Shown here: piece by piece, positions 9,927 to 19,600 of the stretch
Position numbering within the stretch: position 1 is the stretch's first letter
Layout: each line of letters begins with the position of its first letter
Assembly: GCA_008330645.1 (NCBI GenBank)
Contig: VLTN01000021.1
Coordinates: 310,001-374,000 of the forward strand
Length of the DNA: 64,000 nucleotides
DNA from: Cafeteria roenbergensis
Lineage: Eukaryota > Sar > Bigyra > Bicosoecida > Cafeteriaceae
Direction: 5' to 3'
The notes under the pieces: model-generated
What the model was told of the DNA's origin: nothing
Database searches by the model: none
What the model saw: the letters and a program-made list of their open reading frames with translations, nothing else
Made by a program: the position numbers and the translations under genes

Positions 9927-11285
9927 ATGGCGGGGGCTGGCCGCTTCCCCGCGTACCTTGAGTACGTCGGCAACGGGTCGAACAAGTTTTACTCCATCGA
10001 GCGGGATGGCACGCGAGGTGAGGCCGGTCAAGTTGCGCTTGCAATGTGCGCAGCAGCTTGGGTGCGACCCCAAGGCCTTGGTCCGCCTTTGCGTGGCCGT
10101 CGAGCAAGGCCCGCTCGCTCGCTGGGCCGCCCACCCGGTGGCTCCGGACCCTGGAATCCTGCACGCTGCTACGCAGTCGTGATGCGGAACGGCAGGAACG
10201 GATACGCAGGGGTCGGGCACGTCAAGAATTTCGCCTCGGATGCCCAGGCTGAGGGGTTCGCGCACAAGCAGCTTGCAGCCAAGCTGGGAAAGGGGTACAT
10301 TCTCCGTGAGCCGCCCGCTGGGTTCTGGGAGGGGGCTCCCGGCGGAGTGAACGTGGCTCCAGCCGCGCCCCGAGCTCCAAAGCGCAATCGCGACGAGTTC
10401 CCCGAGATATTCGTGCCTCCGCCGCCTCCACCGCGGCCCATAGTCGCTCCGGACGTGTTTGAACTTGGGGAGGCGGAGCCGCTCCCGCCGGCGCCGGCGG
10501 GGCCTGTTCGGCAGCGCCTCGGAGAGCCCGGCAGGCGCTTGGCGGTCCGCGGCAGCTCCGCACCGCGCGCAGCTGCCAAGGCGCTGAGCAAGGCCAAGGC
10601 AGTGGAGAAGCAGGCCGGGGCGGCGGCCGAAGCCCTATCGGGTGGACTGGCGCTCTTCCTGCGGCAGCCGCGCCAGTCTGGAGTGTGGTGGGCTTGCGCG
10701 CTGCCGGCAGGAGCTGCGCCAACGGTCACGGTTCGGCGGGGCGTGGCCGGCGACACGGGCCGTTGGGCCATCCACCACTTCGAAGACAGGGCGCAGGCGC
10801 GCGCCTTTTGCGTGGACAGGGCCAGACAGCTCCTGGCCAACGGCTTCAAGCCGGAGCTGCTCCCGCCCGAGCTGAGAGTCGCAGCCTTGTCGCACCATTC
10901 GCGCTTCGCCTCGCCGCTGCACGCCAGCACCCTCACGCCTCCGACTATGAGCTTCAGGGAGGTGGACGAGGTGCTGGACGGAGTCTGGGCGACGGCTGTG
11001 CCGGCTGCGAGGGCCAGGTCCAGCCAGACCTCCAAGAAGCGGGGAGGTCCGGCAAGGGGCAGGGCAGCGACTGGGGCCGCGGGGCGCAAGCCCAAGGCGG
11101 CGCCAAAGAAGGGGGCGCGTGCGTCGAGGGCGTCCCAGGAAAGCAACGCCAGCGACGACGACGACGACGACGGCAGCGAAAGTGATGGAGGGGGAAGGGG
11201 CGAGGGTGGCAAACCGGCCGGCGAGCCGGAGGCTGCCCCGTCGCCGCTGCCGCGCCGCCGGACTCGATCAAGGCGGGCCCGCTAG
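9927..11285 (+). CDS. Two-WGR-domain protein with basic/acidic tail
   Basis: Exons 9927-10017 and 10177-11285 join (phase 1, GTGAGG donor, CGCAG acceptor) into 399 residues. The start sits in a textbook context, GCCACCATGG. Splicing recreates the first WGR domain: NKFYSIERDGTR from exon 1 continues with VVMRNGRNGYAGVGHV and KNFAS, then ends with LGKGY; Trp of the name-giving motif is Asn. A second WGR-like domain (about residues 200-265) has WWACALP, TVTVRRGVAGDTGRW, a conserved FED and a terminal GFKP. WGR domains bind nucleic acid in PARP2-type enzymes and in bacterial MolR-like proteins; no PARP catalytic domain is present here. The C-terminus is Lys/Arg/Ala-rich, with a run of six Asp from GAC repeats and a final RRRTRSRRAR, consistent with a chromatin- or nucleus-bound protein (inference). 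The intron is 159 bases without a stop, so retention would insert 53 in-frame residues into the domain. Confidence 0.75.
   Translation: MAGAGRFPAYLEYVGNGSNKFYSIERDGTRGEAGQVALAMCAAAWVRPQGLGPPLRGRRARPARSLGRPPGGSGPWNPARCYAVVMRNGRNGYAGVGHVKNFASDAQAEGFAHKQLAAKLGKGYILREPPAGFWEGAPGGVNVAPAAPRAPKRNRDEFPEIFVPPPPPPRPIVAPDVFELGEAEPLPPAPAGPVRQRLGEPGRRLAVRGSSAPRAAAKALSKAKAVEKQAGAAAEALSGGLALFLRQPRQSGVWWACALPAGAAPTVTVRRGVAGDTGRWAIHHFEDRAQARAFCVDRARQLLANGFKPELLPPELRVAALSHHSRFASPLHASTLTPPTMSFREVDEVLDGVWATAVPAARARSSQTSKKRGGPARGRAATGAAGRKPKAAPKKGARASRASQESNASDDDDDDGSESDGGGRGEGGKPAGEPEAAPSPLPRRRTRSRRAR
11154..11171 (+). repeat. GAC microsatellite encoding Asp run
   Basis: Six GAC triplets encode six aspartates in the acidic tail of the WGR protein. 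Confidence 0.9.
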
Positions 11286-11484
11286 GCACAGCGGAGCGCG
11301 GGCGAATCGGATTTGCACGGCATCGCTGCAGCGACGGCTGCAGGCTGAGCAAGAGTGGGCGAGGTGCTTGGCTGGGTCGCGCGTACCAATCGCGGGCGCA
11401 AGCGGGCGAACGCAGGGCCCTCGTTGGGGGGCCGGGCACGCAGGTCACACAACTGCCACACGCAGCCGGGCGCCGCCTGGCAGC

Positions 11485-13251
11485 TCAGCTCATGATGTCG
11501 CGCGCGGAGTCTTGCACGGTCACGAGCTGCACGTGCGTGCGCTGGGACCAGGCGCGCACGGCCTCGCCCAACTTGCCAACGGCCTCCCGGCCGAGCGCGC
11601 GAGGGCGAACATACCTGACGTGGACCACCTCGTCCACGCCGTCGATCGTGGCCTCAATGAGCCCCTTGGCAACCGCGCGCATGACCACCCACTCCACCTG
11701 GGCCTTGTCCAGGCCGCAAGTGTCGGCGATCTCAGCAAAGGCGAGGCTGCGCTCGGCAGGCGGCCTGGCCGCCGCGGCTGACATGAGCGCCATGAGCACC
11801 GCCTTGGCCTTGAAGGCCTCCAGGCCAGCCTTGAGGGCAGCGTGGCGCTCAATTCCGGCGGCGTTGGAGGAGATGCAGGTGGCCACTGCCTCCACGTCGC
11901 CGCGGTCCGCAGCGCGCATCAGGTCAGCCAGCCAAGGCTCCGTGACCTCCACCTTGCCGGCAGTGCTGCCGCCCGCGCCGGCTGCTGCCGAGGCAGCCGA
12001 GGAGGAGCTCGAGGAGGACGGGGCGGCGCCAGGAGCGGAGGCTTCGCCGCTAGGACCGGCCCCGATCGAGGCGGCGATGGGGTGGTCGAGCACCTCGGCG
12101 AAGCTGAAAACGTTGTCAGCGAGCAGCGCAGACACAGCGAGGTCGACAGCCAGAGCGGGCCGGGTCGCGCGCGGGATAGACTCCAGGGGCATGCGGGCGA
12201 GGTAGCTCATGCAGCTCTCGTGGAATGCCTCCGCCGGCCCAGTCACACTGCGGCGAGCGCAAGCCCGGCAAGGAACGGGGAGGCGACCGGGTGGTGGTGG
12301 TGGTGGTGGTGGGGGGGGGGGGGGCAGCGCGTGTGGCGGTGGTGCGCAGGCGGGGCGAGAGCACCAGCCACGGCCGGCAGCCGGATGGCGAGTTGCGGGC
12401 GCAGCGCGTGCCTCAAAGCCGCCAGCGAGTGCGCAAGGCCCATGTGCTCACCGGTAGAGCTCGGCGGACACCCGGTGGAAAGTCGCCTGGACCAGCGGGT
12501 CGGCGTCCTCCAACGCCTCAACAGCCGGCCTCGCCTCGTCCACGGCGTCACGGCACGCCTTCGAGTCCCCCTCGCGCAGCTTCAGCGCAGCAAGCTCCAA
12601 GGTGCCGACGATGCGGCCGTGGTCGTGCTCAATCCCCACGGACTTGGACCCAACCACCTCCTCCATCATCTCCTTGGCTTCCGCCGGGTTCACCGCATGA
12701 AGCTGGCCGGCGCACAGCGCGGTCAGGTGCGCAAACTTGACGGGGTGCATGCGACGCCCCGCCTGGCGGATGTATGCGTGCCACAGCTGCGGGGGGCGGC
12801 ACCCAACAGCGCAAGCAGTGCAGCAGCGGAGCGCTCATTGGCCCGCGACACTGCGTCTCCAGAACCCTGGGTGTTCGTCACGCGGCCACTGGTCCTTGAA
12901 CCAGACCCCTATCCCGCGGCTGCCAGCACCCTCACTTTGATCATGTTGTCGCCACGAGTGTTTTCCGGGTCACGGACGAAATCGACGAGGATCTCCGTCG
13001 CCTGGAACCAGAGCCTGCGGCAAAGAGGCAGCCTCCTCGAGGACCACAGCGCGAATTTGACTTGCCGGAGGGCGTGGCACGGCGGGCACGGCAGGAGCCC
13101 CGCCTGCGCTGCCCCCTACTGGCGGGTTTGCGGCCGACCAATTCGGCTGCGAACGGGCTCACTGCTTGGTGAACAGCGACGCGAGCGAGTTGTACGTCGG
13201 AGCCAGGTCCGGGAACTCGCGAGCAGCGTTCTCCGCGAAGGTGATGGCCAT
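11485..13251 (-). CDS. RPN9: 26S proteasome regulatory particle subunit RPN9 (PSMD13)
   Basis: Four exons on the minus strand, 13251-13163, 13014-12936, 12786-12452 and 12247-11485, splice in frame to 421 residues; all donors are GTGAG and all acceptors CGCAG. The family signature runs the whole length: [20 protein letters not shown] at the first junction, then [20 protein letters not shown], the helical repeat region ending [20 protein letters not shown], and the PCI/winged-helix end with [36 protein letters not shown] and the terminal [13 protein letters not shown]9 is a structural PCI subunit of the proteasome lid, next to RPN5 and RPN10, and supports lid assembly in the cytosol and nucleus. 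It is about 45 residues longer than the human protein, mainly from a Ser/Ala/Gly-rich linker between the helical repeats and the PCI domain. The start at 13251 gives only a short leader; an upstream in-frame ATG at 13431 exists but adds low-complexity residues, so I prefer 13251. A GGT/G-run lies in the third intron. Confidence 0.9.
12289..12324 (+). repeat. GGT repeat grading into a G14 tract
   Basis: A run of GGT triplets continues into about fourteen consecutive G inside the third intron of RPN9. On the transcribed strand this is a C-rich polypyrimidine stretch that lies well upstream of the donor side, not next to the acceptor. Confidence 0.9.
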
Positions 13252-13601
13252 GGCTCCCAGGCTCTGGCAAGCGGGGCGGGGAGGGGGCAGGACGGTGCAG
13301 CCGCCGTGGCTCGGCCGCCCGCAAGGCAGCCAAACGACCGGCAGCTCTGTCAAGCCGGCTTCGCCAGCGCGAGGCACTCGCTGCTCCGGAGACAAACCAG
13401 CGTGAGCAGCCGCGGCGCTCTGTGCACCCATTCATTTGGGGGCGGCCGTGGTCCCAAAAGCTGCGGGTGGGGGTAGGGGTGGGGGAGGACGCGGGGCGCG
13501 GGGTGGAGCGGGGCAGCCCTCAGGGCGCGAGGGACAGGCGGCCACGGTCCTCGAAGCTGACGTGCGCGCATCGTGCCCACAGTACCGCACAGGCTCCAGC
13601 G
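13252..13601. promoter_or_regulatory. Shared divergent upstream region of RPN9 and cyclophilin
   Basis: RPN9 reads left and the cyclophilin reads right from this stretch of 350 bases, so it must hold both promoters. I see no TATA box or clear motif; a G-rich run (about 13450-13520) is the only feature. Confidence 0.4.
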
Positions 13602-14380
13602 ATGCAGGTTCTCACTCGGGCTGTGTTTTCTGGTTCGTGCCGGCGCAGAATGCTCGCTCACTCCCTCAAGTCCGTCCGCGCTGCTGCCGCTGCCGCGTGG
13701 ATGCCGCTTTCCCGCACCATGGCAACCGGCGCTGCCAACCCCCGCGTGTTCTTCGACGTGGAGCACGAGACTGGCCCCGTGGGCCGCATCGTGTTCGAGC
13801 TTCGCGCGGACGTGGCCCCGCGCACTGCTGAGAACTTCCGTGCCCTCTGCACTGGCGAGAAGGGCAAGGGCAAGTCCGGCAGGCCTCTCCACTACAAGGG
13901 CTCCCCCTTCCACCGCATCATCCCGGACTTCATGGTCCAGGGCGGCGACTTCACTGCCGGGAACGGCACCGGCGGCGAGAGCATCTACGGTGCAAAGTTC
14001 GCTGACGAGAACTTCACCCTCAAGCACGACAGCCCCTACCTCCTCTCCATGGCCAACGCCGGCCCGAACACCAACGGCTCTCAGTTCTTCATCACCACGG
14101 CTGTGACCTCGTGGCTCGACGGCAAGCACACTGTCTTCGGCAAGGGTGAGTGCGCCCGACACAGGCTCGCGATGAGTCCCTGTCGCCTGCCTTGCCTGTT
14201 GGCCAAGGCTGCACGCAACGCTTCTGCTGTCCATGCGCATGCCCAATGTTGCTGCTTCCCGTGTGCTGCGCAGTGGTGGAGGGCGAGGACATCGTGCGCA
14301 AGCTCGAGAGCACCGGCACGGCCAGCGGCGCCACGCGCGGCATGAGCTTCATCGCCGACTGCGGCGAGCTCGAGCGCTGA
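13602..14380 (+). CDS. Cyclophilin-type peptidyl-prolyl isomerase, probably organelle-targeted
   Basis: Exons 13602-14145 and 14274-14380 (GTGAGT donor, CGCAG acceptor) give 216 residues. From about residue 47 the protein is a standard single-domain cyclophilin: [29 protein letters not shown], the active-site [16 protein letters not shown] with the catalytic Arg, [22 protein letters not shown] with the Trp that binds cyclosporin, and [12 protein letters not shown] near the end. It catalyses cis-trans isomerisation of Xaa-Pro bonds in folding proteins. The first 40 residues lack acidic residues and are rich in Arg, Ala and Ser ([18 protein letters not shown]), which fits a mitochondrial or plastid presequence; alternatively translation could begin at the internal ATG at residue 40, giving a cytosolic form. 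The targeting idea is inference. The gene is divergent from RPN9. Confidence 0.92.
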
Positions 14381-14609
14381 ATCTGGCACGGCACAGCCAC
14401 GTGTTCAACTGCTCTCTGCGCAGCTCCGTGCCGCGCGCGAGCTGTGCACAGCGTAGCTGCTCCGAATCCGCAGCCATCAGCCAAGTTTGGCGCGTCGTCG
14501 CCTCAGCCGTCGCATGGCACACACCTCATTCACATAGTGCTGGAGCCAGCACAGATATGCATGTGCTGCAATCACCGACCGGGATACGGCCCGGGTCGTT
14601 GCTGACACA

Positions 14610-14830
14610 CTGCAGTCCCCTGGCTGGCACAGCCCCAGCAAGCTGGAGGACGGACAGCCCGACGAACGGCAAGAACGCCACCCCCTCGCTGGGCAAAGCC
14701 GCGCGCACCGACAGCGAAAAACCGTCCGTTCTGCTCCGAGCGAAGGGGCCATGCCCACCGGACCCCCAAACAGCGCACGACGCTCAGCCCCTCGCGCCTC
14801 GGCCTGTGCGAAGGCCTTCGGGCCCGCCAC
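14610..14830 (-). pseudogene. Decayed 3' relict of the tandem cupin/JmjC gene
   Basis: This segment matches the last part of the downstream array genes, for example the stretch around 14640-14740 against 16776-16900, including the GAACGGCAAGAACGCCACCC block and the CTGCTCCGAGCGAAG block. About 130 bases present in the intact copies are missing in the middle, and the frame is broken. It marks an older, left-hand array member that has been lost. Confidence 0.7.
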
Positions 14831-15096
14831 ATGCACGCAACGAACCAGCTCGCTTGAATCCAATAACATCGGTGCCGAACCGAAGCCCCAACAGGCCCGG
14901 GCGGCAAAGGAGCCAATCGCACCAGTTGGCCATGGTCAGGCAGCCGAGGGAATCCTCGCGCTGCCCGACGCGAACGACATTGAACTGGGGACCTCTCCGG
15001 GCAACAGCCTCAACAACGGGGCGTTGCTTCGCCATGCTTTGTGACTCGTGCAGCCTGCTGTGGCCAAAGCTCTGTACTTGGCTGAGAAAGCAGCGC

Positions 15097-16506
15097 TCAC
15101 GCTGGCGGCCCGGCGTGGCAAGCGCAGTTCCCCGCCTGATACAGCCCGACCGAGTGAAGCGCAATCAGCCCCATGCGAGGGCTAGAAGCAACCCCCTCGC
15201 ACAATGACAGTCCGCGCACCGACAGCGAGACGCCGTCCGTTCTGCTCCGAGCGAAGTGCATCCACCCCTGCGGCACAAGCAGCGCGTCCCCAGCCTGCAG
15301 CCGCACGTGCGTCGCGCCCAGCAGGCCAGCCCCCAGCGCTGCGCTGGTCGCCTCGCACTCCACCACAGGCGACGCCTGACCGGCCCCCAGACTGCGCACG
15401 ACGTTCAGCCCCGCGCACGCGTCGCCCTGCGCGAAGGCCTCCGGGCTAGCCTCGCGCCCCGGAGCCCGCCAAATGGTGAACGGGTCCGTCAGCCCCGAGA
15501 TGGCCCCGTCGTCCCACTTGTCTGTCATGCCCAGCACAGCTGTGTCGTTGGGGTGGAACAGCCACACATCCTTCTCGCCCGCCAGCTGCACGAGCACGTT
15601 GAGCGGGTCGGCGTCCGCGTGCAGCCCGGTCCGGACGCCGGCCCTGCCCACCCACAGGTACTCCGTCATCATCATGGGCGACCTGGCCGCCCGATCGGCG
15701 CCAAGCCCGGCCCTCACCACCGCCGCCGAGATGGCCTGGGCCGAGGCAGCCAGGCGCGGGCTCCTGTGCAGCACCTCCATGTCCTCCGCGACGTACGCGT
15801 TGGGCTCGCCGCCCTCGCCGCTGGCCCGCCCGCCGGACAAGATGACGTCGCGCAGCGTGAGCGTCTTGATCCGGGTCGTGTGCTGCTCCGGGCAGCCCAC
15901 CTGCGCGTTCAGCTCAAACCCGGCCTCCTCCGACTCGAGCAGCGACTGCAGCGACCAGGGTGCCAGCGCGTCGGCCGATAGCACGCCACGCGCCACCCAC
16001 ACGCTCCCCCACCCGGTGCGCGCTCGGATGATGGGGGCCGCCTCGCCATCGGCCAGGTCGGCGCCCCTCGTCTCGAGCGGGGTGAGGGTCTCCGCGACCG
16101 ACTGGCCGCTCGCCCACCCCGCCGGCGCACTCGCGTTCCTCGGGAATGGGAACCACCACGGCAGCTGCCTGGAGAACTCGACCGGGGGCCCGAACGGGAT
16201 GGCGCTCTCGTAGCACACCTGGGGCGACTGCGCGGCCATGCCCAGCAGCACGGCAAGAACGCTGGCCCATCCCACGAGCAGGAGGCCCGGGGTCACGCCG
16301 CCCTTGCACACGCGCGAGAGCACGACGGGCGGCACCATCAGGGCGAGGAACATCGCAAGCGCGAACGTCGCAACCGGTAGGATGGCGCCGAGCGGGGCAA
16401 GCCTTGTGTGGCTCAGGTCGCGTTGCGCGCCGCCCCAGCGCAGCGCGGCGCCCAGGACGTTGACAACGGGAGCGACGACACCCCCCCAAAGGCTCTCTGC
16501 CGTCAT
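15097..16506 (-). CDS. Membrane-anchored cupin/JmjC-like Fe(II)/2OG oxygenase, array copy 1
   Basis: One exon, 469 residues. Two hydrophobic helices (about 39-64 and 72-93) anchor the N-terminus; the rest is a single soluble domain. At 283-316 it has YLWVGRAGVRTGLHADADPL followed by NVLVQLAGEKDVWLFHPND, and at 408-420 ALLVPQGWMHFAR. This is the pattern of cupin_8/JmjC hydroxylases: HxD (His296, Asp298) plus a distal His417 would bind Fe(II). Relatives such as FIH and JMJD5 hydroxylate protein side chains with 2-oxoglutarate; the substrate here is unknown. With the anchor N-terminal, the catalytic domain probably faces one membrane side as a tethered unit (inference). Copy 1 is nearly identical to copy 2 in the body but its last 45 codons differ (RGLSLCEGVASSPRMGLIAL), before both end in GLYQAGNCACHAG; copy 1 adds PPA. 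No intron is needed. It is the leftmost intact member of the array. Confidence 0.75.
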   Translation of the reverse strand: MTAESLWGGVVAPVVNVLGAALRWGGAQRDLSHTRLAPLGAILPVATFALAMFLALMVPPVVLSRVCKGGVTPGLLLVGWASVLAVLLGMAAQSPQVCYESAIPFGPPVEFSRQLPWWFPFPRNASAPAGWASGQSVAETLTPLETRGADLADGEAAPIIRARTGWGSVWVARGVLSADALAPWSLQSLLESEEAGFELNAQVGCPEQHTTRIKTLTLRDVILSGGRASGEGGEPNAYVAEDMEVLHRSPRLAASAQAISAAVVRAGLGADRAARSPMMMTEYLWVGRAGVRTGLHADADPLNVLVQLAGEKDVWLFHPNDTAVLGMTDKWDDGAISGLTDPFTIWRAPGREASPEAFAQGDACAGLNVVRSLGAGQASPVVECEATSAALGAGLLGATHVRLQAGDALLVPQGWMHFARSRTDGVSLSVRGLSLCEGVASSPRMGLIALHSVGLYQAGNCACHAGPPA

Positions 16507-19500
16507 GGCGGTGTTGCCGCCGGCCGTGGGCCTTGCGGCTGTGCGTCAGACTGTTCAACCTCGGCGCTGCTGCGCTCTTGAGTGCCTGCGGCAACAGCGC
16601 GGCTCTGTCAACGGAGTGGCCAGCCACACGCCCCTGCAACAGCTGATGCACACAACAAGCAAAGCACACACGAGCGGATGCAATACGAGACAGCACCCCG
16701 GCCAAGTCGCGCCGATGCCCACGCCCTCTACCCGGCGTGGCAAGCGCAGTTCCCCGCCTGATACAGCCCAAGCAAGTGGAGGACGGACAGCCCCACGAAC
16801 GGCAAGAACGCCACCCCCTCGCAGGGCGAAGTCGCGCGCACCGACAGAGAGACGCCGTCCGCTCTGCTCCGAGCGAAGTGCATCCACCCCTGCGGCACAA
16901 GCAGCGCGTCCCCAGCCTGCAGCCGCACGTGCGTCGCGCCCAGCAGGCCAGCCCCCAGCGCTGCGCTGGTCGCCTCGCACTCCACCACAGGCGACGCCTG
17001 ACCGGCCCCCAGACTGCGCACGACGTTCAGCCCCGCGCACGCGTCGCCCTGCGCGAAGGCCTCCGGGCTAGCCTCGCGCCCCGGAGCCCGCCAAATGGTG
17101 AACGGGTCCGTCAGCCCCAAGATGGCCCCGTCGTCCCACTTGTCTGTCATGCCCAGCACAGCTGTGTCGTTGGGGTGGAACAGCCACACATCCTTCTCGC
17201 CCGCCAGCTGCACGAGCACGTTGAGCGGGTCGGCGTCCGCGTGCAGCCCGGTCCGGACGCCGGCCCTGCCCACCCACAGGTACTCCGTCATCATCATGGG
17301 CGACCTGGCCGCCCGATCGGCGCCAAGCCCGGCCCTCACCACCGCCGCCGAGATGGCCTGGGCCGAGGCAGCCAGGCGCGGGCTCCTGTGCAGCACCTCC
17401 ATGTCCTCCGCGACGTACGCGTTGGGCTCGCCGCCCTCGCCGCTGGCCCGCCCGCCGGACAAGATGACGTCGCGCAGCGTGAGCGTCTTGATCCGGGTCG
17501 TGTGCTGCTCCGGGCAGCCCACCTGCGCGTTCAGCTCAAACCCGGCCTCCTCCGACTCGAGCAGCGACTGCAGCGACCAGGGTGCCAGCGCGTCGGCCGA
17601 TAGCACGCCACGCGCCACCCACACGCTCCCCCACCCGGTGCGCGCTCGGATGATGGGGGCCGCCTCGCCATCGGCCAGGTCGGCGCCCCTCGTCTCGAGC
17701 GGGGTGAGGGTCTCCGCGACCGACTGGCCGCTCGCCCACCCCGCCGGCGCACTCGCGTTCCTCGGGAACGGGAACCACCACGGCAGCTGCCTGGAGAACT
17801 CGACCGGGGGCCCGAACGGGATGGCGCTCTCGTAGCACACCTGGGGCGACTGCGCGGCCATGCCCAACAGCACGGCAAGAACGCTGGCCCATCCCACGAG
17901 CAGGAGGCCCGGGGTCACGCCGCCCTTGCACACGCGCGAGAGCACGACGGGCGGCACCATCAGGGCGAGGAACATCGCAAGCGCGAACGTCGCAACCGGT
18001 AGGATGGCGCCGAGCGGGGCAAGCCTTGTGTGGCTCAGGTCGCGTTGCGCGCCGCCCCAGCGCAGCGCGGCGCCCAGGACGTTGACAACGGGAGCGACGA
18101 CACCCCCCCAAAGGCTCTCTGCCGTCATGGCGGTGTTGCCGCCGGCCGTGGGCCTTGCGGCTGTGCGTCAGACTGTTCAACCTCGGCGCTGCTGCGCTCT
18201 TGAGTGCCTGCGGCAACAGCGCGGCTCTGTCAACGGAGTGGCCAGCCACACGCCCCTGCAACAGCTGATGCACACAACAAGCAAAGCACACACGAGCGGA
18301 TGCAATACGAGACAGCACCCCGGCCAAGTCGCGCCGATGCCCACGCCCTCTACCCGGCGTGGCAAGCGCAGTTCCCCGCCTGATACAGCCCAAGCAAGTG
18401 GAGGACGGACAGCCCCACGAACGGCAAGAACGCCACCCCCTCGCAGGGCGAAGTCGCGCGCACCGACAGCGAGACGCCGTCCGCTCTGCTCCGAGCGAAG
18501 TGCATCCACCCCTGCGGCACAAGCAGCGCGTCCCCAGCCTGCAGCCGCACGTGCGTCGCGCCCAGCAGGCCAGCCCCCAGCGCTGCGCTGGTCGCCTCGC
18601 ACTCCACCACAGGCGACGCCTGACGGCCCCCAGACTGCGCACGACGTTCAGCCCCGCGCACGCGTCGCCCTGCGCGAAGGCCTCCGGGCTAGCCTCGCGC
18701 CCCGGAGCCCGCCAAATGGTGAACGGGTCCGTCAGCCCCGAGATGGCCCCGTCGTCCCACTTGTCTGTCATGCCCAGCACAGCTGTGTCGTTGGGGTGGA
18801 ACAGCCACACATCCTTCTCGCCCGCCAGCTGCACGAGCACGTTGAGCGGGTCGGCGTCCGCGTGCAGCCCGGTCCGGACGCCGGCCCTGCCCACCCACAG
18901 GTACTCCGTCATCATCATGGGCGACCTGGCCGCCCGATCGGCGCCAAGCCCGGCCCTCACCACCGCCGCCGAGATGGCCTGGGCCGAGGCAGCCAGGCGC
19001 GGGCTCCTGTGCAGCACCTCCATGTCCTCCGCGACGTACGCGTTGGGCTCGCCGCCCTCGCCGCTGGCCCGCCCGCCGGACAAGATGACGTCGCGCAGCG
19101 TGAGCGTCTTGATCCGGGTCGTGTGCTGCTCCGGGCAGCCCACCTGCGCGTTCAGCTCAAACCCGGCCTCCTCCGACTCGAGCAGCGACTGCAGCGACCA
19201 GGGTGCCAGCGCGTCGGCCGATAGCACGCCACGCGCCACCCACACGCTCCCCCACCCGGTGCGCGCTCGGATGATGGGGGCCGCCTCGCCATCGGCCAGG
19301 CCGGCGCCCCTCGTCTCGAGCGGGGTGAGGGTCTCCGCGACCGACTGGCCGCTCGCCCACCCCGCCGGCGCACTCGCGTTCCTCGGGAACGGGAACCACC
19401 ACGGCAGCTGCCTGGAGAACTCGACCGGGGGCCCGAACGGGATGGCGCTCTCGTAGCACACCTGGGGCGACTGCGCGGCCATGCCCAGCAGCACGGCAAG

Positions 19501-19600
19501 AACGCTGGCCCATCCCACGAGCAGGAGGCCCGGGGTCACGCCGCCCTTGCACACGCGCGGGAGCACGACGGGCGGCACCATCAGGGCGAGGAACATCGCA
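15115..19600. repeat. Tandem array of cupin/JmjC gene units, period 1,622 bp
   Basis: Equivalent points in copies 1 and 2 lie 1,622 bases apart, and in copies 2 and 3 they lie 1,622 or 1,621 apart because copy 3 lacks one base. The repeated unit includes the gene and about 220 bases of upstream flank (16507-16737 against 18129-18358). The bodies differ by only scattered single bases. Similarity to copy 3 falls off sharply near 19600, inside the N-terminal coding part. Confidence 0.9.
16728..18128 (-). CDS. Membrane-anchored cupin/JmjC-like oxygenase, array copy 2
   Basis: One exon, 466 residues, identical to copy 1 over nearly all of the anchor and catalytic domain, including the HADAD and GWMHFARS metal-site motifs. 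Visible differences include Ser to Leu in the WDDGAI-GLTDP segment (17120) and several silent changes. Its C-terminus, RATSPCEGVAFLPFVGLSVL then HLLGLYQAGNCACHAG, forms a third hydrophobic stretch and agrees with copy 3 and with the left relict, so it is probably the ancestral form of the tail. The upstream flank is duplicated with the gene, so copies 1 and 2 should share promoter sequence. Function as described for the family in copy 1; the substrate is unknown. Confidence 0.75.
   Translation of the reverse strand: MTAESLWGGVVAPVVNVLGAALRWGGAQRDLSHTRLAPLGAILPVATFALAMFLALMVPPVVLSRVCKGGVTPGLLLVGWASVLAVLLGMAAQSPQVCYESAIPFGPPVEFSRQLPWWFPFPRNASAPAGWASGQSVAETLTPLETRGADLADGEAAPIIRARTGWGSVWVARGVLSADALAPWSLQSLLESEEAGFELNAQVGCPEQHTTRIKTLTLRDVILSGGRASGEGGEPNAYVAEDMEVLHRSPRLAASAQAISAAVVRAGLGADRAARSPMMMTEYLWVGRAGVRTGLHADADPLNVLVQLAGEKDVWLFHPNDTAVLGMTDKWDDGAILGLTDPFTIWRAPGREASPEAFAQGDACAGLNVVRSLGAGQASPVVECEATSAALGAGLLGATHVRLQAGDALLVPQGWMHFARSRADGVSLSVRATSPCEGVAFLPFVGLSVLHLLGLYQAGNCACHAG

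Noticed and set aside
12289-12324. GGT/G run considered as a regulatory quadruplex or coding Gly run
   Set aside because: It lies within a well-supported RPN9 intron; a quadruplex role cannot be judged from sequence alone.
16146-19456. Plus-strand open frames across the tandem array
   Set aside because: They repeat with the array only because the DNA does; the minus frames show membrane helices and cupin motifs, the plus frames nothing.
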